Source of the DNA: a virus
Length of the DNA: 36,584 nt
Virus record (IMG/VR): IMGVR_UViG_3300010430_000246
Location: 1 to 36,584 of that record
Strand: one strand, 5' to 3'
The notes under the pieces are model-generated. The model worked only from the letters and a program-made list of their open reading frames with translations, had not been told where the DNA came from and did no database searches. The position numbers and the translations under genes are program-made. Below are positions 14,636-22,947 of the stretch, one piece after another (the first letter of the stretch is position 1; every line of letters starts with the position of its first letter).

Positions 14636-15322
14636 GTGCAGACAGCAGAATTTAACCATGAAGATTTTACCAACCAATCAGAGGCGGATAAGTCGCTAAT
14701 GGTTCGGTTTTTCTATAAAAACGTAGAAAACAAATTGGAAAGTCAGGCTCAAGGCCGCCCCATTTTCAGGGAAAAGACTTATATTGAGATTCGGGTAGCT
14801 GGACAACGGGACGTACAAGCCTGTAGGCCGGTTACACACGCTGATAAACAGCGGTTTCCACGGCATTTTGAGGCTTTCGAGAAGCGTATGGAGCCACCTA
14901 CTGAGGGTATGCCCTTAGCAGAATGGCCCAAAATCACTCGTACACAGGCAGAAGAGTTGTCGTTTATGAATGTCAAGACTGTAGAACAGCTTGCCAGCAT
15001 GAAAGACAGCAACCTACAGCAGTTTATGAACGGGTATAAACTACGCGATCAGGCTGTAAAATGGCTAGAAACTAACTCGGCTGAAACCGAGGACGCTGAA
15101 AAAGAAGAGATGCGTGAAACTATTAAGGTCATGCAAGCGCAAATTGAGTCACTGTTGGCGCTAAAAACACAAGAGCCAGACTCGGTAGGTAAATTGAACG
15201 TAGTCTCAACATTTACCGAAGCTGATGAGACACAAAAAGAGCCAGCACCGATCGAAGGCGCGGCTGTAGCCGTACCGGCAGCCCCAGCGGGCCTAAAGCG
15301 TAAATCACGACGAGCTAAATAA
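14636..15322 (+). CDS. Conserved phage protein before the head-tail adaptor, 228 aa
   Basis: GTG start at 14636 with AAAGG before it. The N-terminal half includes GRPIFREKTYIEIRVAGQRD and RFPRHFEAFEKR, and then a helix-hairpin-like stretch ITRTQAEELSFMNVKTVEQL; this arrangement is conserved in podovirus structural clusters, where it is usually of unknown function. From about residue 145 it is a charged coiled coil (TEDAEKEEMRETIKVMQAQI) and ends in an Ala/Pro linker with a basic tail RKSRRAK. The basic end may contact DNA. GTGTAAAC (14627-14634) lies between the ribosome binding site and the start. Confidence 0.6.
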   Translation: MQTAEFNHEDFTNQSEADKSLMVRFFYKNVENKLESQAQGRPIFREKTYIEIRVAGQRDVQACRPVTHADKQRFPRHFEAFEKRMEPPTEGMPLAEWPKITRTQAEELSFMNVKTVEQLASMKDSNLQQFMNGYKLRDQAVKWLETNSAETEDAEKEEMRETIKVMQAQIESLLALKTQEPDSVGKLNVVSTFTEADETQKEPAPIEGAAVAVPAAPAGLKRKSRRAK

Positions 15323-15333
15323 AAGGTAATATC

Positions 15334-16086
15334 ATGGCTGGAAATACAGGGATTATAGCAAATGAGATTCTTAACAGAGTAGCAGCCGAAGTAGGCATTG
15401 CGCCTATAATATCTCCTATTTCCAGCCAAGACCCATTTTTTATCCAATTACGGTACTTGCTCAACACGGCTGGCGAAGAGTTAATGCAAGCCTACCCGTG
15501 GGAGAAAATCACTCGCAGCCACCAGATAATCACACTTGACGGTGACACAGGCGAGTACGACATGCCCGATGACTTTGGGTATATCCTAAATCAGACCGAA
15601 TGGGATAGAACCAATAACATCGCTATGGGCGGGCCATTATCGGCCCAAGAATGGACATACCTGAAAGGGCGTGACCTAGCCTCAAACACTCTATACGCCA
15701 GTTTTCGGATAGCACAGGGCAAGTTTAACGTATTCCCTACTAATCCTCCTGCTGGCCTAGACCTTAATTTCGAGTACATATCTACCCATTGGGTACAAGA
15801 TGGCGAGTCAGACCCCTCCGCCCCGACCTATAAGGCCGAGGTAACACTGGCCAGTGATATACCACTTTTCGACAAGACACTGATTACCCGTGCCGTGAAG
15901 GTCAAGTACCTTGAATCAGGGGGTTTTGACACAACCAAAGCACAGGGCGATTACAATCAGATTTTCTCATTCCTAACCGGCACAGATAAAGGCGCTCCTG
16001 TTATTAACGCGGGCCGAGCCGGTGGCCGTTTCCCTTACATAAACAGCTATAACACACCCGACACTGGATTTGGAGGTGGTACTTAG
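15334..16086 (+). CDS. Head-tail adaptor, 250 aa
   Basis: ATG at 15334 with AAAGG upstream. N-terminal helices (ANEILNRVAAEVGIAPI) are followed by LRYLLNTAGEELMQAYPWEK and then TLDGDTGEYDMPDDFGYILN, a layout shared by T7 tail tubular A and P22 gp4-type connectors. Adaptors of this class bind under the portal after DNA packaging and receive the tail. It ends at 16086, 1 nt before the hub gene's ATG, placing both in the same translational unit. Confidence 0.75.
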   Translation: MAGNTGIIANEILNRVAAEVGIAPIISPISSQDPFFIQLRYLLNTAGEELMQAYPWEKITRSHQIITLDGDTGEYDMPDDFGYILNQTEWDRTNNIAMGGPLSAQEWTYLKGRDLASNTLYASFRIAQGKFNVFPTNPPAGLDLNFEYISTHWVQDGESDPSAPTYKAEVTLASDIPLFDKTLITRAVKVKYLESGGFDTTKAQGDYNQIFSFLTGTDKGAPVINAGRAGGRFPYINSYNTPDTGFGGGT

Positions 16087-16087
16087 C

Positions 16088-17743
16088 ATGTTAGGTTCTG
16101 CTCGACGTACAGCGGGCCGTCCTCAACAACGCGCCCACCAGATTATGCGGTACCCTGCACCAGTTGGTGGGGTAGATGCTCGTATATCCATAGGCAGTAA
16201 TGATTTAAACCACTGCGTTTACACGTTCAATTTAGTGCCACATGAGTATGGCATGCGTGTCCGTTCAGGGTATCAAGAATGGGCCGTAGGCGTAAGTTCG
16301 GGTAGCGGGTTAGGTGTACACACGCTCATACCCTTTGACGCGATAGCCGAAGGCACCACAGGTAATAAACTGTTTGCGGTCACTAACGAAGGTATTTGGG
16401 ACGTAACAACCTACGATGCAGCGCCAACTAAGGTTGCTACTTTTAGTGACATTTCCGCCGATGCTGGCTATGGGACGTTTATACACTACGTCAACCAAGC
16501 CGAAACAGATGTGCTGTTCTACGCCGATAACCTGAACGGGTTATGGGAGTATGACGCAGGAACTAATGTATGGGCGGTACCAACACTCATAACCGGCATA
16601 GCAATGGCCGACGTAAACTTCGTCGTTAACCATAAAAATAACGTGTGGTTCGGCCTGAGAGACAGCACGGTAGGGTACTGGCTGCCAATACTAGCCAATT
16701 CAGGCGCAGTCACCCCACAATATTTTGGCGATAAATTTAAGCACGGCGGCACCTTAAAAGGCATGTTTAGCTGGACAGTAGATGGCGGCAACGGCGTAGA
16801 TGATATTTTCGTGGCGGTTAGCGCCTCTGGTGATGTTATTATGTACACTGGTGGCGGCCCTGATGCTGATGATTGGGGCATGAAAGGCATATACTATATT
16901 GGTGCTGTGCCTAACACCCCACGTTTCGGCAGTGAGCAGGGCGGTGAATTGTATTTACTCTCCGCCTATGGTGTCGTCAGCATGAACGACTTGTTACAGG
17001 GCGTAGATACCAGCACTTTAATCGCCGATGTTGAAGGGCATGGCAGTATGGCGTTGAAAATAGCTAGCCTTATACGCAACAAAATGAAAATTAATATATC
17101 CGAGCGTGGCTGGGACGTAGCTTTAGTACCCTCCGAAGGTGGGATGCTCATATCAACACCCCGTGTCGGCAGTGAATATTTTATCCAGTATTACTTCAAC
17201 CTAGCTACCAGAGGATGGGGTATATGGCGCGGTGTGCCTATGGAGTGCTTTACTGACTTCGCGAACTCCGTGTTCTTTGGTACCGCTGACGGCAAGATAA
17301 TGAAAATGGACGTGTCTGTGGATAACGCCATTCTATCGCCGCCTAATCCAGCGGTAAACGGCGACGATATTCCTTTTTCTATACTCACGGCGTTTAGCAG
17401 CATGGCTACTGATGGCGTGTATAAACGTGTCCATCTTATCCGCCCTGATTTCGTGTCCAGTTTACCTCCGGCACATAGCTCGCAGATGCGTTACGATTTC
17501 GATGTGTCAGAAGGTATTGATCTGTCAGGTGGAGCGCCAATAGGCTCTCCTGTTGGAAATTGGGACGTTGGTGATTGGGATGATGCAGTCTGGGGTTCAG
17601 AGGACGGCACTACATTCCCCTCAATAGGCGGTTCATGGGGCTATGGCCGATACGGCGCGGTAGCTACTAGAGGCTCTAGTCGGACAGATACCAGACTTGT
17701 TGGCTGGGACGTTATATACTCTACAGGCGGGCCGATGGTTTGA
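16088..17743 (+). CDS. Tail hub/nozzle protein, beta-propeller-like, 551 aa
   Basis: I use the ATG at 16088, with GGAGG 10 nt upstream; an in-frame TTG at 16070 inside the previous gene lacks support. The start, MLGSARRTAGRPQQRAHQIM then RYPAPVGGVDARISI, is a hallmark of the podovirus tail hub family. What follows are repeated blade-like units with YADNLNGLWEYDAGTNVW and HKNNVWFGLRDSTVGYW. P22 gp10 and T7 gp12 fill this role: they prolong the tail tube and carry fibres. GTTTACAC at 16217-16224 encodes Val-Tyr-Thr, a frame different from most copies, and GTGTACAC lies at 16314. Confidence 0.78.
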   Translation: MLGSARRTAGRPQQRAHQIMRYPAPVGGVDARISIGSNDLNHCVYTFNLVPHEYGMRVRSGYQEWAVGVSSGSGLGVHTLIPFDAIAEGTTGNKLFAVTNEGIWDVTTYDAAPTKVATFSDISADAGYGTFIHYVNQAETDVLFYADNLNGLWEYDAGTNVWAVPTLITGIAMADVNFVVNHKNNVWFGLRDSTVGYWLPILANSGAVTPQYFGDKFKHGGTLKGMFSWTVDGGNGVDDIFVAVSASGDVIMYTGGGPDADDWGMKGIYYIGAVPNTPRFGSEQGGELYLLSAYGVVSMNDLLQGVDTSTLIADVEGHGSMALKIASLIRNKMKINISERGWDVALVPSEGGMLISTPRVGSEYFIQYYFNLATRGWGIWRGVPMECFTDFANSVFFGTADGKIMKMDVSVDNAILSPPNPAVNGDDIPFSILTAFSSMATDGVYKRVHLIRPDFVSSLPPAHSSQMRYDFDVSEGIDLSGGAPIGSPVGNWDVGDWDDAVWGSEDGTTFPSIGGSWGYGRYGAVATRGSSRTDTRLVGWDVIYSTGGPMV

Positions 17744-18177
17744 ACATAAAGTACCGCATGTTTAACGGCCAATATGATTGGGGCTGGGTTAACCAGCAAG
17801 TAGGAATTAAGCGGTGTGAAGACACTAATGGTATAATGGCTATAGATTCGGATACTAACACCACAGTAGGCGCGTGTATAATGGACAACTGGACAGCAAA
17901 TAGTGTGCAATGCCATTTCATGGTGGCTACACCTTTTGTGCTGCGGCATGATTTCTTAGAATGCTGTTTCGAGTTCATTTTTACCGTTTCTGGTGTGGGG
18001 CGTGTATACGGCCTAGTGCCAGCGAATAACGAGAAGGCAGTTAAATTTAACACCCATATTGGCTTTACAGAGAAAGCCAGAATGGAAGAAGCCTACGAAA
18101 AAGGCGTAGATTATTTGTTAATGGAGCTAAAACAGGAAGACTGTTTACACCTCCCCAAACGAGAAAAGGCGGCATAA
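17740..18177 (+). CDS. GNAT-like acetyltransferase in the tail cluster, 145 aa
   Basis: A TTG at 17740 overlaps the hub gene's stop (TTGA) and gives 145 residues; the ATG at 17758 gives 139 and may be the real start. The C-terminal half reads RVYGLVPANNEKAVKFNTHI then GFTEKARMEEAY and DYLLMELKQEDC, which is the acetyl-CoA-binding end of the GNAT fold (x-N-x-x-A-x-x-F-x-x-x-G-F). Such proteins recur among podovirus tail genes; whether they modify a virion protein or a host factor is not known. GTTTACAC at 18143-18150 encodes Leu-His in yet another frame. Confidence 0.7.
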   Translation: MNIKYRMFNGQYDWGWVNQQVGIKRCEDTNGIMAIDSDTNTTVGACIMDNWTANSVQCHFMVATPFVLRHDFLECCFEFIFTVSGVGRVYGLVPANNEKAVKFNTHIGFTEKARMEEAYEKGVDYLLMELKQEDCLHLPKREKAA

Positions 18178-18178
18178 A

Positions 18179-18949
18179 ATGGGAAAGAAAAGCTCGGCAG
18201 CACCAGACGTATCCGGCGCGGCCACAGTCGAAGGTGAGTTCGCTCGCGAGACCGCCCGTGACCAGACTTACGCCGATAGACCTGACCAATACAACGCGCT
18301 TGGCTCCAGTACATGGGGTCAGAAAATGGTTATCGACCCTGCAACTGGCGAAAGAACTACCAAGTGGACGCAGAACCAGAAACTAGCACCAGAAATGCAG
18401 AGCATTTTTAACAGCGATATGGATAGGAATAAAGCGCTAGGCACTCAGGCTGCTGGAATGTCGGGCCGTATAGCCGATGAAATGGGCGCACCGCTTGATT
18501 GGGAACAGTTTGGTGAAGGCGTAGCAGGGCCGGAAGGCTGGACAATGGATGGCGACACGGGCAACCGTGCAGAAGACTTCGCCTACCAACGAGCCACTAA
18601 CCGTTTAGACCCCCAGATGGCTAAGAAAAAAGCTGACATGGAACGCCAAATGGCGGGCCGTGGCTTACGTGCTGGTGATTCAGCGTATGATTCAGCCATG
18701 CAAAACTTCGATACCGGCAGCAATGATGCCTACGAGCAAGCTAGATTAGGAGCTGTTATGGAAGGCATGACCGCCAGCCAGCAACAGTTCAGCCAAGGTG
18801 GGGCAGCCGCAGACAGAGCAAACGCTTTGCGTAGCAACAATATCCAAGAATATCTCGGTAAACGGGGTCAGAGTCTGTCAGAGTCAAATGCTCTGAAAGA
18901 CGCACAAACAACAGGCGATACAATCGCCAATTTCGGCAGCGGAGGTTAG
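18179..18949 (+). CDS. Internal virion protein, 256 aa
   Basis: ATG 1 nt after the previous stop. The first 60 residues, including KKSSAAPDVSGAATVEGEFA, TYADRPDQYNALGSSTWGQK and then DPATGERTTKWTQNQKL, form a pattern I recognise from podovirus internal or ejection proteins. The rest is helical, Gln/Met/Ala-rich, with MAKKKADMERQMAGRGLRAG and no hydrophobic segment. Four consecutive genes from here look like the set packed inside the head and ejected ahead of the DNA. Confidence 0.65.
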   Translation: MGKKSSAAPDVSGAATVEGEFARETARDQTYADRPDQYNALGSSTWGQKMVIDPATGERTTKWTQNQKLAPEMQSIFNSDMDRNKALGTQAAGMSGRIADEMGAPLDWEQFGEGVAGPEGWTMDGDTGNRAEDFAYQRATNRLDPQMAKKKADMERQMAGRGLRAGDSAYDSAMQNFDTGSNDAYEQARLGAVMEGMTASQQQFSQGGAAADRANALRSNNIQEYLGKRGQSLSESNALKDAQTTGDTIANFGSGG

Positions 18950-18953
18950 CAAC

Positions 18954-19616
18954 ATGGCTATGCAATTTGGTAGATTTAGACCCGCAGTAGGGGCAGCAAC
19001 CCCAAAGTTTGCAGCGGCAGCACAGGCCGAGGGTGTAGCGGCAGCAAACGCCAAAGCACAGGCTAACGCTCTACGCTCAGGTAACATGATGGGCGCGGCT
19101 AGTTTATACAACGCTGGCATGGGCGATAGGTCGCCTATTGCTGATGAGCTTTTCGGCCCTGAAAGCTATGAATCAGGTAGCGAAGGGGTTAACGTATATG
19201 ACGGCATGGCTGGCGAGACAGAAGGTCTTGACATGACCGGCGGTGGCGAAGCATCTCAAAGCAGTATTGGTGGTGGAGCAGGGCCAGAAGCAGGGTATGG
19301 CGAGGCTTATTCAGCCGCACCAGCAACTGAAGTTGGCGGTGCAGTAGCTACACCAGTACCCGAAGTGGGAAGTGGTATTGTCACCCCCTTAGCAGAAACA
19401 GGCGCAACTGATGCACTGGCGACAACTGGTGCTGATGCCGCACTAACAACTGGTGCCGAGGCACTGGCAACTGATGCCGCAACCACCGCAGCAATAGAAG
19501 GCGGTTTAGTTGAAGGCGGTGCCGGAGTATTAGGCGGTGCCGGAGGTAGCGCGTTAATGGCCTCTATGCCTTATTTAGCAGCCGCACTAGCCGCTGGCAA
19601 AATGCTTGACCTGTAG
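18954..19616 (+). CDS. Ala/Gly-rich putative internal virion protein, 220 aa
   Basis: ATG at 18954 with GGAGG 9 nt upstream. Start MAMQFGRFRPAVGAATPKFA, then a low-complexity middle in which Ala, Gly, Thr and Glu dominate (TGATDALATTGADAALTTGA EALATDAATT), and a hydrophobic C-terminus (SALMASMPYLAAALAAGKML). The tail end could insert in the cell membrane during ejection. No family recognised beyond its place in the internal protein set. Confidence 0.55.
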   Translation: MAMQFGRFRPAVGAATPKFAAAAQAEGVAAANAKAQANALRSGNMMGAASLYNAGMGDRSPIADELFGPESYESGSEGVNVYDGMAGETEGLDMTGGGEASQSSIGGGAGPEAGYGEAYSAAPATEVGGAVATPVPEVGSGIVTPLAETGATDALATTGADAALTTGAEALATDAATTAAIEGGLVEGGAGVLGGAGGSALMASMPYLAAALAAGKMLDL

Positions 19617-19627
19617 GAGTTTAACAA

Positions 19628-20896
19628 ATGCAAGACCTAAACCAATTATCTTTAGCTCTACGAAGTGGAGCGCAAGGGCAAGCTAATTTAGCGGGTCTTG
19701 ACGAGAAGTATGCCGATGCTAGAGGTTTACGTGACTCTCAGGGGGCGCAGATTAACAAGTACGGCACAGTCTCACCTCTTGCAATAGCCGCAGACGTTAT
19801 AAATAACTCCCGTGGCCGTAAAGACATACGGGGGCTAGATACCCAACGCACAGCCGCTAGGGCAGCTATAGCCGATAACGCTAATGCTTTGCCTTTATAT
19901 CAGGCGAGAGAAAAAGAAAAAGCGGCTACTCAGGCTCAGTCCAATTACGAGCTTGACAACACCAATAGGGCAAACGCGGCGTTAAAATTAGCTACCGCCA
20001 AAGTAGACGCAGACAAATTGGCTGCCTCCAACAGAGCTACCACGGCCCGTACCCTAGCCGATGTAAACGCTACAGCCGCAGGACTTAATGCAAGTGATGT
20101 TACTGAACTGTTTAACACTGCCGACCCTACACAGGTTAAACAGGTCACGGAAAGACAAGGCCAGTATTTTGATATTAATAGTGGTGAGTTGGTAGACCCC
20201 ACCGGATGGCAGATTAAGCCTAAAGTAACACGCGGTTCAGGCAGCAAATTTTCGTCGCCTAAAGGTGATGACGAATTTGGCAATGTCGTGCTAAACACTC
20301 TTAATAAATCCACCGGCCTATGGGATACCCCCCGTTTTGTTGACGGTACGCCGTGGACGTATGAAGCGGCCCAAACTAGGGGGCAAGCTCATGCAGGACA
20401 GCTAGGCGCAGAAGAAGGCGCAAAGAAGAAGTCTAATTTGTCCGAAGTACGACAGGCAGAGCTAGTTAAAGGCGTTAAAAGTAGAGCTAATAGCATGTCG
20501 CACATGAACCAAGCTATCAACGCGCTAGAAAACGGTGCGGGGTCAGGTGATATTGAGAGTAACCTACCTACTTGGATGCTACCTAATGGGGAGGCAACAA
20601 TCTTGCTCCGCAACGCTAAAAAGCAGTTAGGTTTAGAGCAGATAAGCGAGCATACTTTTGGTTCATTATCAGAAGCAGAAGGTTTATGGGTACAACAGTC
20701 TCAAATTCCTGACTTGGATGAAGACGAATTGTTGCCATACATGAGACACCGTAAACAGGCCATGGAAAGAGTTATTATGGCCTCGGACTATGAACGGAAG
20801 GCACTTCTTGCTGGTGAAGAAGTAGACACCACGTTAATATCGGAAATATTAAGTAGTGGCGGTTTTGATATTTCTAATGAGTTTGGGTATAAATAA
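19628..20896 (+). CDS. Internal virion protein, helical, 422 aa
   Basis: ATG at 19628 with AGGAG 9 nt upstream. Residues 1-160 are long charged helices (REKEKAATQAQSNYELDNTN). A middle domain contains EFGNVVLNTLNKSTGLWDTP, and a C-terminal region GLEQISEHTFGSLSEAEGLW then MRHRKQAMERVI resembles segments of podovirus ejection proteins. Its stop overlaps the next ATG (TAATG), so stoichiometric production with the 677-aa protein is likely. Confidence 0.6.
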   Translation: MQDLNQLSLALRSGAQGQANLAGLDEKYADARGLRDSQGAQINKYGTVSPLAIAADVINNSRGRKDIRGLDTQRTAARAAIADNANALPLYQAREKEKAATQAQSNYELDNTNRANAALKLATAKVDADKLAASNRATTARTLADVNATAAGLNASDVTELFNTADPTQVKQVTERQGQYFDINSGELVDPTGWQIKPKVTRGSGSKFSSPKGDDEFGNVVLNTLNKSTGLWDTPRFVDGTPWTYEAAQTRGQAHAGQLGAEEGAKKKSNLSEVRQAELVKGVKSRANSMSHMNQAINALENGAGSGDIESNLPTWMLPNGEATILLRNAKKQLGLEQISEHTFGSLSEAEGLWVQQSQIPDLDEDELLPYMRHRKQAMERVIMASDYERKALLAGEEVDTTLISEILSSGGFDISNEFGYK

Positions 20897-22929
20897 TGAC
20901 CAGTGTAGCCGACGAATACAGAGCTAAAATACAGAGCGGGGGTAGTGTAAACGCTACCGCTACCACTGGTGCTAGTGTTGCTGATGAGTACCGCGCTAAA
21001 ATACAAGGCGGTGGCAGTCAGGGTAAACGCGGAACAATGACCGCCCCACCGGTTAAGAAGTCTGATCTGTCTTTGATGGAACAAGTCAAAGGTGGCTTAC
21101 GGGCCGCTGGGCAAGGCATGACCCTCAACACCGCTGATGAAATAGCTAGCGGCATGGCTACTCTCGGGCATAAAGCCGAGAATTTTATCACTGGCGGTGA
21201 TGATGACCGCGGCTGGGGTGAAGTGTATGACGCCATTATGGCTGACTCTAAAGCACGTCGAGATGCCTTCGCGGAACAAGAACCTACAATAGCATTGACC
21301 TCAGAAGTATTGGGCGGTTTTGCTGGCGGTGGCGCGGCTGGCGGTAAAGTTTTAGCTACACAAGCCGTACAGAACGCACCTAAGCTGTTAAAGGCTGTAG
21401 CGGCGGCTACCACAGGTGGCGTAGAAGGCACGGTTGCGGGCTTTTCACGTGGTGATTCTTACGAGGATAGAATAGAGCAGGGTAAATCGGGTCAAGCACT
21501 TGGCCTAGCATTACCACTGGCATTAAGTGGTGGTGGAACAGCATTACGCGCAGCGTCAGACAAGTTTAAGCTGCCGGAAAAACTAAGGACTCTGAACGGA
21601 AAGCAAGAACCATTAAACATTGCTGACAAAGGCTGGCGCGGGACTGTATACCGCGACATAGTTAACAACTCTTTTGGCGGCGGTAAGCTGGCAGATGACG
21701 CAGCACCATATATACAGGAAGCCGGTGATGCAGTAGTAGATGCTAAACACGCGCTCACTCGGTCTATAGCAGCCGGAAAAGAAAATCTGAAAACTCAAAC
21801 GTCAGGTATCAAGAAGGCAGCCGCACAGGCGACCGAAGACCTCAACCTGAAATTTAGACAGGACGTGACTAATACCAGCTTACCGCAGAAATTATCGGAC
21901 AACGCGAAAGCAATGCTGGCCCAAAACGACCTTTCACCGCAACAGATAGCGGCGCTACTCAAAAAAGAGTGGGCGGATAACGGGTTTGACATGATAAACA
22001 GCAAATACTTCGATATTGACGACAAGTATTTTAAGGCCAGCATGAAAGGGCTATTTGACGACAGCCCCGCCCTAAAATCTCAGGCCGGACAGTATATGAC
22101 AGGGTTTAGGGCCGACCTAAAACGCCTTAAAGATAAAGGCACCGGTCAAATGTCAGGCAAGAACTTTATGGAGTTGCGGAACAGCTATGCCAGAGATGCC
22201 AACGCTTCTGGTGCAGACCCAGCACAAGCCAAAATTTTCAGGACTATATCCAATAAGATAGACGAGTACATGACCGGAAACTTACCTGATGCCGATAAGG
22301 CCGCGTTTATTGCGGAGAAAAAAGCCTATGATAGCCACGCTAACATGATGAAGGCTACTGGCAAAGCTAAACAAAAAGGCGGTAGTTACACGCCTAAAGA
22401 GTGGCTAGCCAGTACGAGTAATGCGAGGGCCGCAACAGGTACAGGGCCACAACAAGACGTTGCTGATGCCGCGTTAGACGCACAGGCTACAGTTAAACGG
22501 GGTATTGACGAGCAGATAACCGCGTTACCTACTAAAGCGCAAAACGATGCCGCTAAACTGGCCGGTGAGGCAGACGTACATGCCGCACAGCAAGGTGTAC
22601 ACGACCTACAGGAGCGACTACCGGTAAACAGTAACCTATGGAATAAGCTTTTATCCACCAAGATGCTTACCCCACCTAGAATGAACTTAGGTCTTTTAGG
22701 CGCGGCTGGCGGTGCTGTTGGCGGGCCACTAGGTGCTGTGGCGGCTATGGGGGCCGGTACTGGGATAGCCAGAGGTTTAGCGTCTAACCCCATGCAAAGA
22801 CTTATTGCTGGGCAGAGTGTAGACGAGTTACTTGATCTAGGTAGCAAAGCTAAAGTGGGCGGTTTGAGTTTAGCTGATATACTCAGGCAAGGTACAACGG
22901 CTGGAACAGTTCAGAGCCAAATCGAATAA
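20896..22929 (+). CDS. Large internal/ejection protein, 677 aa
   Basis: ATG overlaps the previous stop by one base. The N-terminus carries two copies of SVADEYRAKIQ (about residues 3-13 and 27-37) separated by a Ser/Thr/Ala linker. Then a Gly/Ala-rich amphipathic zone (LGGFAGGGAAGGKVL) and long helices including DIDDKYFKASMKGLFDDSPA, and a hydrophobic Gly/Ala/Pro zone near the end (LGAAGGAVGGPLGAVAAMGA) that may interact with membrane. No lytic transglycosylase motif is seen. Position before the tail fibre and composition suit the main ejection protein that helps DNA cross the cell envelope. Confidence 0.6.
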   Translation: MTSVADEYRAKIQSGGSVNATATTGASVADEYRAKIQGGGSQGKRGTMTAPPVKKSDLSLMEQVKGGLRAAGQGMTLNTADEIASGMATLGHKAENFITGGDDDRGWGEVYDAIMADSKARRDAFAEQEPTIALTSEVLGGFAGGGAAGGKVLATQAVQNAPKLLKAVAAATTGGVEGTVAGFSRGDSYEDRIEQGKSGQALGLALPLALSGGGTALRAASDKFKLPEKLRTLNGKQEPLNIADKGWRGTVYRDIVNNSFGGGKLADDAAPYIQEAGDAVVDAKHALTRSIAAGKENLKTQTSGIKKAAAQATEDLNLKFRQDVTNTSLPQKLSDNAKAMLAQNDLSPQQIAALLKKEWADNGFDMINSKYFDIDDKYFKASMKGLFDDSPALKSQAGQYMTGFRADLKRLKDKGTGQMSGKNFMELRNSYARDANASGADPAQAKIFRTISNKIDEYMTGNLPDADKAAFIAEKKAYDSHANMMKATGKAKQKGGSYTPKEWLASTSNARAATGTGPQQDVADAALDAQATVKRGIDEQITALPTKAQNDAAKLAGEADVHAAQQGVHDLQERLPVNSNLWNKLLSTKMLTPPRMNLGLLGAAGGAVGGPLGAVAAMGAGTGIARGLASNPMQRLIAGQSVDELLDLGSKAKVGGLSLADILRQGTTAGTVQSQIE

Positions 22930-22947
22930 TTTTAGGAGACAGACCTT

